Source: COE1 sp910588595
GTDB taxonomy: Bacteria > Bacillota > Clostridia > Lachnospirales > Lachnospiraceae
Assembly: GCA_948957135.1 (NCBI GenBank)
Contig: CARDBT010000012.1
Coordinates: 20,157-84,156, forward strand
Direction: 5' to 3'
Length of the DNA stretch: 64,000 nucleotides
Below the pieces are notes generated by a model. That model worked only from the letters and a program-made list of their open reading frames with translations, searched no databases and was not told the DNA's origin. A program made the translations under genes and the position numbers. Positions 8,901 through 16,917 of the stretch are shown here, piece after piece. How positions within the stretch are numbered: the first letter of the stretch is position 1; each line of letters opens with the position of its first letter.

Positions 8901-10341
8901 GCTGCAGCGATCTCTCCTGCTCCGAGAGCCTTTCCTGCAGATCCTCTGTCACAGCAAGCATTGTCTCCCTGTCTGCCAGCTGCGCGATCTGTTCCTGCAG
9001 CTGTGCGGTCTTAGCCGCAAGCGCCGTTGTCTGTTCCTGCTGTCTTGTGATGTCCTGCTCCATCTCCTGCTGACGCGCCCTCTCCCGCTCCCAGCCGCTT
9101 TGCTGCTCATGCAGGCGTTTCATCTGCAGCAGCAGCCTGTCCTTATTGTTTTCCAGGCGCGCTTTCTCCTCGCCTGCGAAGGAGAGTCCCTTCAACGCCT
9201 CCGAATCCGCCTGTAACGATGCCTCAGACACATGCCAGCGCTCCTCCAGTCCCTGCTTATGTATTGTCTCCTGGCTGATCGTCTTTTGGATCGCGGCAAG
9301 CGCTTCCTGCTCCTGCTGCAGTTTGTCGAACAGTGCAATATTTTTCTGCTGTTCCTTGATCACAAGTGCAAGCTGCCCGACCTCCTCTGCATCCTGCTGT
9401 GCCTCGCGGTACCGCTCAGTTGCCTGCTGCATCTGCGGTTCGAGCTGTGCCAGCAATTCCTGGTTCCTGGTCAGCTCCTCCTGCTGCTGCCGGATCTTAT
9501 GGATATTTCCAATCAGCTGGTTTTCCTTTTCGATCTGCTTATCCAGCTCCTCGATCTGCCCGTCAAGCGCATTCAGCACCGCCTCATCCTCCATGCAGAG
9601 CTGCCCCAGCACCTCCAGTCCTTCGCCGACTCTGCCGTCGAATTTTTCTTTGTGAAGCCTGCGCATTTTCTCCGCAGTGGGTGTGTCCTGCGTGCACACG
9701 ATGCTTTCCATATACTGGCTGATACTCCGTTTGAGCTCACTGTATTCCACCCACTGCGCCTTTACCGCGTCCTTGAGTCTGTTTTGCAGTGTCTGAAACA
9801 CCCCTGTCTTAAAGATCTGGCGGAATATATTTCCCCGCTCCTCCGTGCCCGCCAGCAGAAGCTTCTGAAAATCTCCCTGCGCGATCATCGCGATCTGCGT
9901 AAACTGCCTCCGGTCCAGACCGATCAGTTCCGTCACCGCCTTTGTCACCTCTTTCGATTTTGTGACCGGCATCCTGTCATCGGGATAAACCAGTTCTGCC
10001 TCCGCCTTCTGCGTCGTGTATCCCGTCCCTCTTCCCTTGGGACGCTGATACTCCGGATTCCGCTTTACCTGATAGCGTTTCCCCCGGTAATCAAATGTAA
10101 ACAGGACAAATGTCGGCACATCATCTTTTGCATATTTGCTGCGAAACATGTCTGCTTTGCGCACATCTCCGCTCGCCTCCCCATACAGGGCAAACACGAT
10201 CGCGTCAAAAATCGTCGTTTTCCCTGCGCCGGTCTCTCCGGTGATCAGGTACAGCCCCTGTCCGCCCAGGCGCTCAAAATCGATCTCTGTATTTCCCGCA
10301 TACGGTCCAAACGCACTTATGATCAGCTTTATCGGTTTCAT
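5944..10341 (-). CDS. sbcC: SbcC, SMC-like subunit of the SbcCD nuclease
   Basis: SbcCD cuts hairpins and protein-blocked DNA ends in the cytoplasm. Walker A GETGAGKT is at residues 35-42. The zinc hook CPVCG is near residue 680, between two very long Gln/Glu-rich coiled coils. The C-terminal half-ATPase has the LSGGE signature and the Walker B stretch MFVDEGFGSLDEE. At 1465 aa it is far longer than a typical SbcC of about 1000-1050 aa, and the extra length is in the coiled-coil arms. SbcD lies 26 bases upstream in the same operon. No frameshift or internal stop is seen, so the long arms appear genuine. Confidence 0.95.
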   Translation of the reverse strand: MKPIKLIISAFGPYAGNTEIDFERLGGQGLYLITGETGAGKTTIFDAIVFALYGEASGDVRKADMFRSKYAKDDVPTFVLFTFDYRGKRYQVKRNPEYQRPKGRGTGYTTQKAEAELVYPDDRMPVTKSKEVTKAVTELIGLDRRQFTQIAMIAQGDFQKLLLAGTEERGNIFRQIFKTGVFQTLQNRLKDAVKAQWVEYSELKRSISQYMESIVCTQDTPTAEKMRRLHKEKFDGRVGEGLEVLGQLCMEDEAVLNALDGQIEELDKQIEKENQLIGNIHKIRQQQEELTRNQELLAQLEPQMQQATERYREAQQDAEEVGQLALVIKEQQKNIALFDKLQQEQEALAAIQKTISQETIHKQGLEERWHVSEASLQADSEALKGLSFAGEEKARLENNKDRLLLQMKRLHEQQSGWERERARQQEMEQDITRQQEQTTALAAKTAQLQEQIAQLADRETMLAVTEDLQERLSEQERSLQQVQAQQLENQKRMRHIADTIERLQREEESLCEVQTQRMDALAHLKNAGETQLKWQHETDLAREQLAVFEGQRDSLRALERAAAECKAAYQKAQEREQAHQKQQILWRDAWERVKDADTRRLKLGQEQADLDKQKQDCAKLSDEIRLLKQQDSELRTTQDAYRQASDEKERISADYRDMEQRFLDAQAGMLARALKEGARCPVCGNTHHPDLAQMPQAAPEKAQVDRKKAQLTEAEKKAEGLSVSAGHLKTRLAEQKEAVLALAERVLGESYALSSPCLESDDGTVRGDGTKAASEENSGINICKLQEKLSEKERQFGEKQKELATAVINTEKDQTRKEELDKLIQEGESTQKQLNAQLQQENQAYAASQGKLDEKHCQWEKMLTELQFPDTVGGEEKAMREYLQGRLGECEAQLRQAAADKKRQEQLGSEAERCEEERKQLQEQISAQVTQQAECTGQDQTLLRQISSELEKAKKLCGEVQCHIGQIKELQAEYTKEAKSEETKHQTLESMLSAIRDCGIKLSKGAGALRKSIESRRQLETEHRQTEQLLSTGSAGIDRLEKELEGIKSLRSEKAGQLFACLCEQDPQLGGTDLQSSEMPEETLRDTASRIAQQLEDQLCTLSEELVQNREKLLAKEHLEQKIPQTENEIKTLVHDMQKAEVFLTKQKAEGDARTREIASLQEQLGTESKEAVEQRIQSLIERVQALETALQTAREQYEVCRDRSGHLTAAVETLKKQIDAAGDAAGQQEEDVLARREKWQQDKRERNEQRDRRKNAVSANRDIFEKVTAKQEDILAVEKKYIWMKALSDTANGTLSGKQKVELETYIQMTYFDRILRRANLRLMTMSSGQYELKREVDSENRREKAGLELCVIDHYNATERSVKTLSGGETFEASLSLALGLSDEIQSYAGGIQMDSMFVDEGFGSLDEEALGHAMKALVQLTEGSRLVGVISHVSELKEQIDRKIIVTKSRGRDGVNSSVAVE

Positions 10342-10367
10342 TTACGCTGATCCCCCTTTCGTATATC

Positions 10368-11513
10368 TCATTTGCATTCCTCGATCAGTTGCGCGACGAG
10401 CGCTGTCTGCTCATCGCTCATCGGCTGATTATTCTGCAGCTCATAAAATTCCGCGAACAATTCCAGTTCTGACTTCTGCTCGATCTCCTCGGCGCGCTCT
10501 ATGAAACGGTTCTGTTTCGTCCGGCTGTTGTCATACTCCAGCCGCATCAGATTAGGATAAATGATGCGCAGCTTCTGCAGACCGTCGGGGATGTCCTCCT
10601 CGTCGGTCAGCGTGATCTGCACATAGTCCTTCGTGTCCATATTCTGGTAAAAATCGCGCGCCGTCACTTCCAGATAGGTTCCGCGGATCCTACGCAGATC
10701 ATGCAGCGGAACCAGAGGCACTGTGGAGATCCCAACCTGCCCCTTCCCGCCAAGCTCCACCACGGTGACTGACTTTTCCTGTTCCGCCTCCGAAAAGGAG
10801 TATTTTAACGGGGTTCCGCAGTAGCGCACTGTCTCCCGCTTCATGTACTGCGGGCTGTGGATATGCCCCAATGCCACATAGTCAAACGCATCAAAAATAT
10901 CCGCATCGACATTGTCGAGACCACCGACTGACACCTCCTCCGAATCGCATCTGCCGGCGCCAGTCACAAACTGATGTGCGATCAGGATATTGCGCTTACT
11001 GCGATCGACGTTCATGCGCTCCACAGCCAGAGCCACCGCGTCCTGGTAGCTCTCCGGCAGCGTTTTTCCGTCCAGATCCGGTATCCCCTCCAGGGCATGG
11101 CGCACTGCCGCCGGCTTGATGAACGGCAGCAGATAAATGCACAGCTCCCCGTAGGGATCCTGCACTGAAACCATAACCGGATCCCCCTGATAGACAGGTG
11201 ACACAAACACTCCCCTGCCGCTCATAAGCTGTGCTCCAAACGCAATCCTCTCCGCAGAATCATGATTGCCGCTGACAGCGTAAACCTTTTTTCCATGGTC
11301 CGCAAGCTCTGTCAGAAACCAGTCGAACACCCCGACCGCCTCCGCGGAAGGCACCGGCTTATCATAGATATCGCCCGCGATCATAACGCCGTCCGCCTGC
11401 TCTTCGTCCGCAATGGCAAGGATCCGCCGCAAGATGTATTTTTGATCCTCGATCATCGAAAACTCATTTACCCGTTTTCCGATGTGAAGATCAGATATAT
11501 GTAATAATTTCAT
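10368..11513 (-). CDS. sbcD: SbcD, Mre11-like exonuclease subunit
   Basis: This is a 381-aa metallophosphoesterase and the nuclease partner of SbcC. Metal-binding motifs appear in family order: SDLHIG near residue 7, AGDIYD near 48, SGNHDS near 83 and GHIHSPQ near 217. These coordinate two metal ions in Mre11-type nucleases. The C-terminal part fits the capping domain that contacts SbcC. The start MKLLHISDLHIG is canonical. It is the first gene of a two-gene operon with sbcC. Confidence 0.95.
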   Translation of the reverse strand: MKLLHISDLHIGKRVNEFSMIEDQKYILRRILAIADEEQADGVMIAGDIYDKPVPSAEAVGVFDWFLTELADHGKKVYAVSGNHDSAERIAFGAQLMSGRGVFVSPVYQGDPVMVSVQDPYGELCIYLLPFIKPAAVRHALEGIPDLDGKTLPESYQDAVALAVERMNVDRSKRNILIAHQFVTGAGRCDSEEVSVGGLDNVDADIFDAFDYVALGHIHSPQYMKRETVRYCGTPLKYSFSEAEQEKSVTVVELGGKGQVGISTVPLVPLHDLRRIRGTYLEVTARDFYQNMDTKDYVQITLTDEEDIPDGLQKLRIIYPNLMRLEYDNSRTKQNRFIERAEEIEQKSELELFAEFYELQNNQPMSDEQTALVAQLIEECK

Positions 11514-11651
11514 GGTATCTTATTCCCTTCTCCGCTTGTGTATGGCATTTAGACCACACAGGTCAATCCCTGTTAACATGAGGAACTGACCTGCGATCTA
11601 TGTTTTCTCACATATGCTATTTTACAGGATTTATCTCTTTTACACAACTAT

Positions 11652-12083
11652 TTATTCCCACTTGAACAGCACAAATCCGCCGATGGCGATCAGCGCACCG
11701 ATGACTTTCTGCCAGCGAAACGGCTGTTTATCCACGCCAAACAGCCCGAAAAGCTCTATCAGATACGCAACGATCAGCTGTGCGATGACAATGAGCATCA
11801 CCGCCTTTGCAGGTCCCAACGCGTCCATACTCTTGATGACTGTCAGCGTGATAAATGCCCCGATGGCACCGCCGAGCAGAACGTATTTGGGTTCCACGGC
11901 GATCACTTCGCGAAAAGAGGTCCTGTCCGCAACCAGCCATGTCGCGATGCACACCAGAAATGCCGTGAACTGAACAAACGCATTTGCCGCCCACATGCTC
12001 GACGCCTCCGTCACCTTCGTGTTAAACACCCCCTGCACACTCATCAATGCCCCCGATATCAGCGCAATCAAAAATCCAACCAT
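11652..12083 (-). CDS. DMT-family transporter, YdcZ/DUF606 type
   Basis: This is a 143-aa membrane protein with about four or five hydrophobic helices. It starts MVGFLIALISGALMSVQGVF, and VQGVFNTK and LGPAKAVMLIVIAQL are typical of the half-size DUF606 members of the drug/metabolite transporter superfamily. Such proteins usually act as dimers or pairs. Only one copy is present here, so a homodimer or a partner elsewhere is expected. The substrate is unknown. It ends with the usual short basic/aromatic tail (FVLFKWE). It lies downstream of the solute-binding protein gene after a 157-base gap and may be transcribed separately. Confidence 0.85.
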   Translation of the reverse strand: MVGFLIALISGALMSVQGVFNTKVTEASSMWAANAFVQFTAFLVCIATWLVADRTSFREVIAVEPKYVLLGGAIGAFITLTVIKSMDALGPAKAVMLIVIAQLIVAYLIELFGLFGVDKQPFRWQKVIGALIAIGGFVLFKWE

Positions 12084-12240
12084 AATCGTAAACCTCCGTT
12101 TCTATCCGGACAGCAGTTGTGACGATCCAGCGCATCGCCGCAGCATCGCACTGACGTTCTGAACTGTTGTCACCAGTTTACAATTATAATTGGATTATTC
12201 AAGAAAATTATTCTCAAAGTTGTAAAAAATCTGCGCTGTA
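12084..12240. other. Intergenic gap with CTGAACTGTT motif
   Basis: This gap holds a short TTCTGAACTGTTGTCACC stretch at 12158-12175 that recurs as GGCTGAACTGTTACGAC at 59741-59757 and, in reverse, at 21843-21856. No gene is seen. Confidence 0.4.
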
Positions 12241-13728
12241 TTACTCTGATGGTCCCTGCGGTTCGGGCGTGACATCCAGCTCCCCTGTGCCCTCCTCATA
12301 CTCGACAGCCGGCAGCAGCTCTACTTGTGGATCTTCAATAGGCTGTTCCGACACAGGCTCCCCGGCAAGCTGCGTCATGATCTGCTCGGAAAGCTGTCTC
12401 AGCTGCGTATTCGCATCCTCCCCGCCCCAGACTTTTGCAAAGCAGATCTCAAGCTCCACCCAGAAGTTTCCAGTTTCCAGCATCTTCGGAATCGGAACGG
12501 ATTCCTTATAATTTTCCATAAAGGCAGCCTCATGCTCATTTTCGTAGGTATCCTGAATCACCGATGAGAGTTTCCCTGTCATACTGTACAGATCGGAATT
12601 TGCATTCCTGATCAGATATTCCATCAGCCGCCCCGCTGACTCCTTGTGCTCCGAATACCCGTTGATGACAAGCGCATTGGTCACTGACATCCCCCTGGTC
12701 GTAAGCTCCTGATTGATGTCCGGGAGCTTTGCGATCCCGTATTCATAGACAAACTCACCGTTTTTCGCAGCCTCGTCCAGTCTTCTGATACAGTCGCTTG
12801 TCGCGATCGTATAGATGGTCCTTCCCTCCTGAAACTCCTGCATGATCGCATCGTAATTCGTTTCTTTTGGATCAATGGAAAAGAACTGGTTCATCTCCTG
12901 ATACACCTTCAGGCTGGATACCGATTCTGTATTGTAGATGTCGATCAGGGATTTATCATCCCCTGCCGCTCCGCCCACCGATATATAATTTCCTATAAAA
13001 AAGTAATTATAGAATATATCCGATACATCCCATCGGAAGAAATACTCTACATTTTCCGGCGTCGAATATTGGTCTGCATAGGTCAGAATATCCACGATCG
13101 ACGTGGGGATCAGCTGCTGCGCCGTGACAGTCTGGGCTGCCTGTGCCTCACCGGACTGTTCTTCACCAGTATCTTCTCCCTCGACGCTGTTTGCCTCGTC
13201 CGCGATCTGCTGCAGATAGGTCTTATTATACAGCAGTGCACTCGTTTCATAGTACATCGGACAAGCCACATACTTTCCATCATACTGCACTGCATTGCGC
13301 GCTGGCTGCGAAAACAGCTGCTCCTCATAAACAGGCGCCGTATCCGGCAGCTGTGTCGCAAGTCCAGCCAGATATGCTTTCTCCAGAGAATCATTGCTCA
13401 GGATATAGAGATCCGGTGTATCGATCTCCTCATCCAGGCTCGCCGCATTGACCGCCTCAAGATACTCGAGTCCTGATACCAGCCTCACATCCACCCGGAT
13501 GTCCGTGCTCTCGTAAAACTCTAACGCCTTACTGTTCAGATAAGCCGTCAATGCGTCATCTGTATACCATAGACGGATCGTCTCTTTCCGGTTTCCAAAC
13601 TCCGAAAATGAATCTCCTTCCGCACCGCGCTTCACATGATAGAAAAATGCCGCACCTGACAAAACAGCCGCCACTGTAAGTACAACTGCACCCCATAACA
13701 GCCTCTTTTTTATTCTACTGTGTCTCAT
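12241..13728 (-). CDS. Membrane-anchored extracellular solute-binding protein-like
   Basis: This is a 495-aa protein with an uncleaved-looking N-terminal transmembrane segment (about residues 11-30, after RIKKR) and no lipobox Cys. The remainder resembles family 1 solute-binding proteins: an early ETIRLWYTDD strand, alternating alpha/beta lobes and a C-terminal acidic Pro/Glu tail. No permease or ATPase genes lie nearby, so a transport role is unsupported; it may be a sensor or an orphan binding protein. The start codon is only 17 bases after the argD stop, which places the gene at the end of the arginine cluster transcript. The link to arginine metabolism is by position only. Confidence 0.8.
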   Translation of the reverse strand: MRHSRIKKRLLWGAVVLTVAAVLSGAAFFYHVKRGAEGDSFSEFGNRKETIRLWYTDDALTAYLNSKALEFYESTDIRVDVRLVSGLEYLEAVNAASLDEEIDTPDLYILSNDSLEKAYLAGLATQLPDTAPVYEEQLFSQPARNAVQYDGKYVACPMYYETSALLYNKTYLQQIADEANSVEGEDTGEEQSGEAQAAQTVTAQQLIPTSIVDILTYADQYSTPENVEYFFRWDVSDIFYNYFFIGNYISVGGAAGDDKSLIDIYNTESVSSLKVYQEMNQFFSIDPKETNYDAIMQEFQEGRTIYTIATSDCIRRLDEAAKNGEFVYEYGIAKLPDINQELTTRGMSVTNALVINGYSEHKESAGRLMEYLIRNANSDLYSMTGKLSSVIQDTYENEHEAAFMENYKESVPIPKMLETGNFWVELEICFAKVWGGEDANTQLRQLSEQIMTQLAGEPVSEQPIEDPQVELLPAVEYEEGTGELDVTPEPQGPSE

Positions 13729-13745
13729 TTAATATCCTCATAAAA

Positions 13746-14960
13746 TCACTGCATATTATCTGCTGCATCCATCTCCGATAAGCATTCGTCCAAGATCGCT
13801 GTCATGTCATCCACATCCTTCTTTGACGCGATCAGCGGCGGAATGAACCGGATAACAGTTGTCCCCGCATTGATCAGCAAAAGCCCCTTCTCGACCGCCC
13901 TGTTGATGATCTCCCCCACAGGTCCGCCGCACTCTAACCCCTGCATCAGACCGACACCCCTGTGCGCCTTGATCCGGTCATACTTTGCCGCCAGCGCATC
14001 GAGCTTCTCGTACAAGTATGCCCCTGTCTCGCCGACATTGCTCAGTATATCCTGTTCCTCAAAAAGATCGATCACCTTTGACACCGCCGCACACGCGAGC
14101 GGATTTCCGCCGTAGGTCGTCCCGTGGTCGCCGCTCGTCAGGGAGTGCTGTGCCACCCGCTCTGTCATCATAAACGCCCCGACAGGAATGCCGCAGCCGA
14201 CCGCCTTGGCACTCGTCATGATATCCGGCTTGATGCCATAGCGCTGCCATGCGTACATCGTTCCCGTCCGTCCCATGCCGCACTGGATCTCGTCCAATAT
14301 CAGCAGGATATCCCTCTCGTCACAGAGCGCCCTGACCTGGCTCAAGAACGCCTCCGTCGCCGGGTAGATGCCGCCCTCCCCCTGTACGGTCTCAAAGATG
14401 ACCGCACAGGTTTTGTCCGTCACCTGCGCCCTGACACTCTCAAAATCGTTAAAATCAGCGAACCTGACGTTGCCGATCATCGGCTCGAACGCCTCCCTGT
14501 AGTGCGGATTCCCCGTGACAGAGAGCGCCCCGAACGTCCTGCCGTGGAAGGAGTGGTTCATGGCGATGATCTCGTGGTCTGTATGCCCGTCGCGCAAAAA
14601 CGCATATTTCCTCGCAGCCTTCAAGGCTCCCTCGACCGCCTCCGCGCCGCTGTTTGTAAAAAAGACTCTGTCCATGCCCGAGATCTTTTTGAGCTTCTTC
14701 GCCGCCTCGACCGCAGGGATATTGTAATAATAGTTTGATGTGTGGATCACCTTGTCGATCTGCGCTTTCAGCGCGTCATTGTACGCCCTGTTATTGTACC
14801 CGAGTGCGAACACCGCGATCCCCGCCACGAAATCGAGGTATTTTTTCCCCTCGATATCGTACAGGTACATGCCGTCGCCCCTGTCCCACACGATCTGATA
14901 GCGGTTGTAAGTGTGAAGCAGCGCGGACTCGGCTTCCTCAATATATTCCTTCATATTCAT
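13746..14960 (-). CDS. argD: Acetylornithine aminotransferase
   Basis: ArgD converts N-acetylglutamate semialdehyde to N-acetylornithine using PLP and glutamate. The 404-aa product has the class-III aminotransferase layout: YLYDIEGKKYLDF near the N-terminus, FFTNSGAEAVEGALK for phosphate and PLP contacts, LDEIQCGMGRTG holding the PLP-binding Asp, and the Schiff-base lysine in TSAKAVGCG near residue 250. The closing VIRFIPPL is also typical. It lies 89 bases downstream of argB in the argJ-argB-argD order. Two in-frame ATGs (14960 and 14954) are possible starts. Confidence 0.95.
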   Translation of the reverse strand: MNMKEYIEEAESALLHTYNRYQIVWDRGDGMYLYDIEGKKYLDFVAGIAVFALGYNNRAYNDALKAQIDKVIHTSNYYYNIPAVEAAKKLKKISGMDRVFFTNSGAEAVEGALKAARKYAFLRDGHTDHEIIAMNHSFHGRTFGALSVTGNPHYREAFEPMIGNVRFADFNDFESVRAQVTDKTCAVIFETVQGEGGIYPATEAFLSQVRALCDERDILLILDEIQCGMGRTGTMYAWQRYGIKPDIMTSAKAVGCGIPVGAFMMTERVAQHSLTSGDHGTTYGGNPLACAAVSKVIDLFEEQDILSNVGETGAYLYEKLDALAAKYDRIKAHRGVGLMQGLECGGPVGEIINRAVEKGLLLINAGTTVIRFIPPLIASKKDVDDMTAILDECLSEMDAADNMQ

Positions 14961-15049
14961 AATCTGATCTCCATTTACCCTGTACTATCTCTCCACTGCA
15001 TCACTCTTCGTGCAGCCCGTTCCTTTGAACGCCATCCGAACAGAACGCG

Positions 15050-15955
15050 CTACACTTCCCCGTCCATGTTCTCCAGATCCTCGTCCTTGACGATCGCCGT
15101 ACCGATACCGTTTCTGGTGAAGATCTCCAGAAGCAGGCAGTGCGGGATCCGTCCGTCGAGGATATGCACGCGGTTGACGCCGTTCTTGATCGCGCTGGTG
15201 CAGTTGCCGAGCTTCGGGAGCATGCCGCCGCCGATAAAGCCGTCCTCGATGAGCTGTTCCGCCTGCGACGCCGAGATCCTTGAGATGAAGGACGACTTGT
15301 CGTTGATATCCTTGTACAGCCCCTCGATATCCGTCAGAAATGCCAGCTTCTCCGCGCCGACCGCCTTCGCGATGGCACACGCCGCGTCGTCCGCGTTGAT
15401 ATTATACGTCTGAAACTTGTCGTCGAGACCGATCGGCGCAACGATCGGCAGGAAATCCTTCTCGATCAGGTCAAACAGCACCTTGGGATCGACCTCGCGG
15501 ATATTCCCCACAAAGCCGATGTCCTGCCCGTCCGCGTACTTTCTGTCCACCTTCAGCAGGCCGCCGTCCTTCCCGCTGACACCGACCGCCTTCACGCCGA
15601 GCTCCTGCACCATCGTCACAAGGCTCTTGTTGACCTTGCCAAGCACCATCTCCGCGATCTCCATGGTCGCATCATCGGTGACGCGCAGACCGTTCACAAA
15701 CCTTGCCTCCATGCCGACCTTCTCCACCCAGCGGCTGATCTCCCTGCCGCCGCCGTGCACGATGATCGGCTTAAATCCCACGAGCTTCAAGAGCGTCACG
15801 TCCTTGATGACATTCCGCTGCAGCTCCTCGTTGCTCATGGCACTTCCGCCGTATTTCACGACGATATACTTTCTGTTGAATTTCTGTATGTAGGGAAGCG
15901 CCTCGATCAGCACCTCCGCCTTTGACAGAACCTTGTTCATATCCAGTTCGTTCAT
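15050..15955 (-). CDS. argB: Acetylglutamate kinase
   Basis: ArgB phosphorylates N-acetylglutamate with ATP, the second step of arginine synthesis. The 301-aa sequence has the amino acid kinase fold signatures: VKYGGSAM near residue 34, IVHGGGREI near 64, VNGLRVTDDATM near 87, and a late NINADDAACAIA. A roughly 25-residue N-terminal helix precedes the catalytic core; in this family that extension is found in hexameric, arginine-inhibited enzymes, so feedback inhibition is plausible. It lies between the HTH-Uma2 gene (52-base gap) and argD. Confidence 0.95.
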   Translation of the reverse strand: MNELDMNKVLSKAEVLIEALPYIQKFNRKYIVVKYGGSAMSNEELQRNVIKDVTLLKLVGFKPIIVHGGGREISRWVEKVGMEARFVNGLRVTDDATMEIAEMVLGKVNKSLVTMVQELGVKAVGVSGKDGGLLKVDRKYADGQDIGFVGNIREVDPKVLFDLIEKDFLPIVAPIGLDDKFQTYNINADDAACAIAKAVGAEKLAFLTDIEGLYKDINDKSSFISRISASQAEQLIEDGFIGGGMLPKLGNCTSAIKNGVNRVHILDGRIPHCLLLEIFTRNGIGTAIVKDEDLENMDGEV

Positions 15956-16007
15956 TTTATATCCATATTCCTTTCCGATTTTATTCGCACCAATGCAGGT
16001 CTACACC

Positions 16008-16835
16008 TTACTCTGCAAGGCTGCCAAACCTGTCAATCAAACCGTTGATTTCATTCAGATCGATCCGCAGATTCCCATCATACAGATTCATACCGACATC
16101 TCCCTGCAGCGGATAGAGTCGCGGGATCCCCTCCTCCTCTCCGATATATACGATCAACAGCCTTTTTTCCGGATCGATCACCCAGTATTCCTTTACACCT
16201 GCTTCCATGTATTTGGTCAGCTTCACTGTCATATCCTTTTTTCTCGTGGAGCCGGATATGATCTCCAGCACGAAGTCGGGCGCCCCACAGATCCCAAAAC
16301 GCCTCAGCCTGTCCTGTTTGCACAAGATGAACACGTCAGGCTGCACCATCGTCCGGTCATCACAGTCCAGCTGTACATCGGCAGGCGCGATAAAGGGTAT
16401 GCAATCACCTTTATTTTTTTCGATAAATGCCAGGATCCTGGCATACACCATACCCGCGATCATCTGATGCAGCGGCGATGGCGATGCCATATCATAGATC
16501 ACACCATCGATCAACTCGGCACGCCTGTCCTCAGGCATATTGTGATAATCCTCCAACGTATATTCTCCCTGACGCTTTTTGCCTTGCGATGTGCTGTAAT
16601 AAGACTGTGCCTCGGCAACCATATTGGGACTGATGCTGTCTAAATGATACGTACATGCATCCTGAAACAGTGCGTTTTCCAATGCCGCCAAATCAGCTTC
16701 CATCGTGTCGGTGGTGTTACCCGCCAGAAACTTCCGGAGCGTTTCCACAGGGATCCCACTGTATTCGGAAAGTTTCGAAACACTGTAGCCCTTCTCAGCC
16801 TTTATCCTCAGAATCTCTGCCAATGTAATACTCAT
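16008..16835 (-). CDS. HTH-Uma2 family PD-(D/E)XK nuclease-like protein
   Basis: The chosen ATG at 16835 follows GGGAGGGAGAGG and gives 275 aa starting MSITLAEILRIKAEKGYSV. Residues 1-60 form a helix-turn-helix (SVSKLSEYSGIPVETLRKFL). From about residue 90 the Uma2 (DUF820) fold appears: YHNMPEDRRAELIDGVIY, then VQPDVFILC, PDFVLEIIS and a downstream Lys (TRKKD). These carry the Asp, Glu and Lys expected of the PD-(D/E)XK active site. Uma2 proteins are abundant but their function is poorly known. It lies inside the arginine cluster between argJ and argB on the same strand, which is unusual. Whether it binds DNA or regulates anything is unknown. Confidence 0.85.
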   Translation of the reverse strand: MSITLAEILRIKAEKGYSVSKLSEYSGIPVETLRKFLAGNTTDTMEADLAALENALFQDACTYHLDSISPNMVAEAQSYYSTSQGKKRQGEYTLEDYHNMPEDRRAELIDGVIYDMASPSPLHQMIAGMVYARILAFIEKNKGDCIPFIAPADVQLDCDDRTMVQPDVFILCKQDRLRRFGICGAPDFVLEIISGSTRKKDMTVKLTKYMEAGVKEYWVIDPEKRLLIVYIGEEEGIPRLYPLQGDVGMNLYDGNLRIDLNEINGLIDRFGSLAE

Positions 16836-16917
16836 ACCTCTCCCTCCCGTGCAAACATCACCTGCCAACAGCCTTCTATCAGGCACTGTTCTTCACCGTT
16901 ATTCAGGCAGCACCGTA

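Noticed and set aside
9232..10350. 372-aa plus-strand open frame opposite sbcC
   Set aside because: It is a shadow of the highly biased SbcC coding strand; it has no ribosome site and a low-complexity Leu/Cys/Ser-rich translation.
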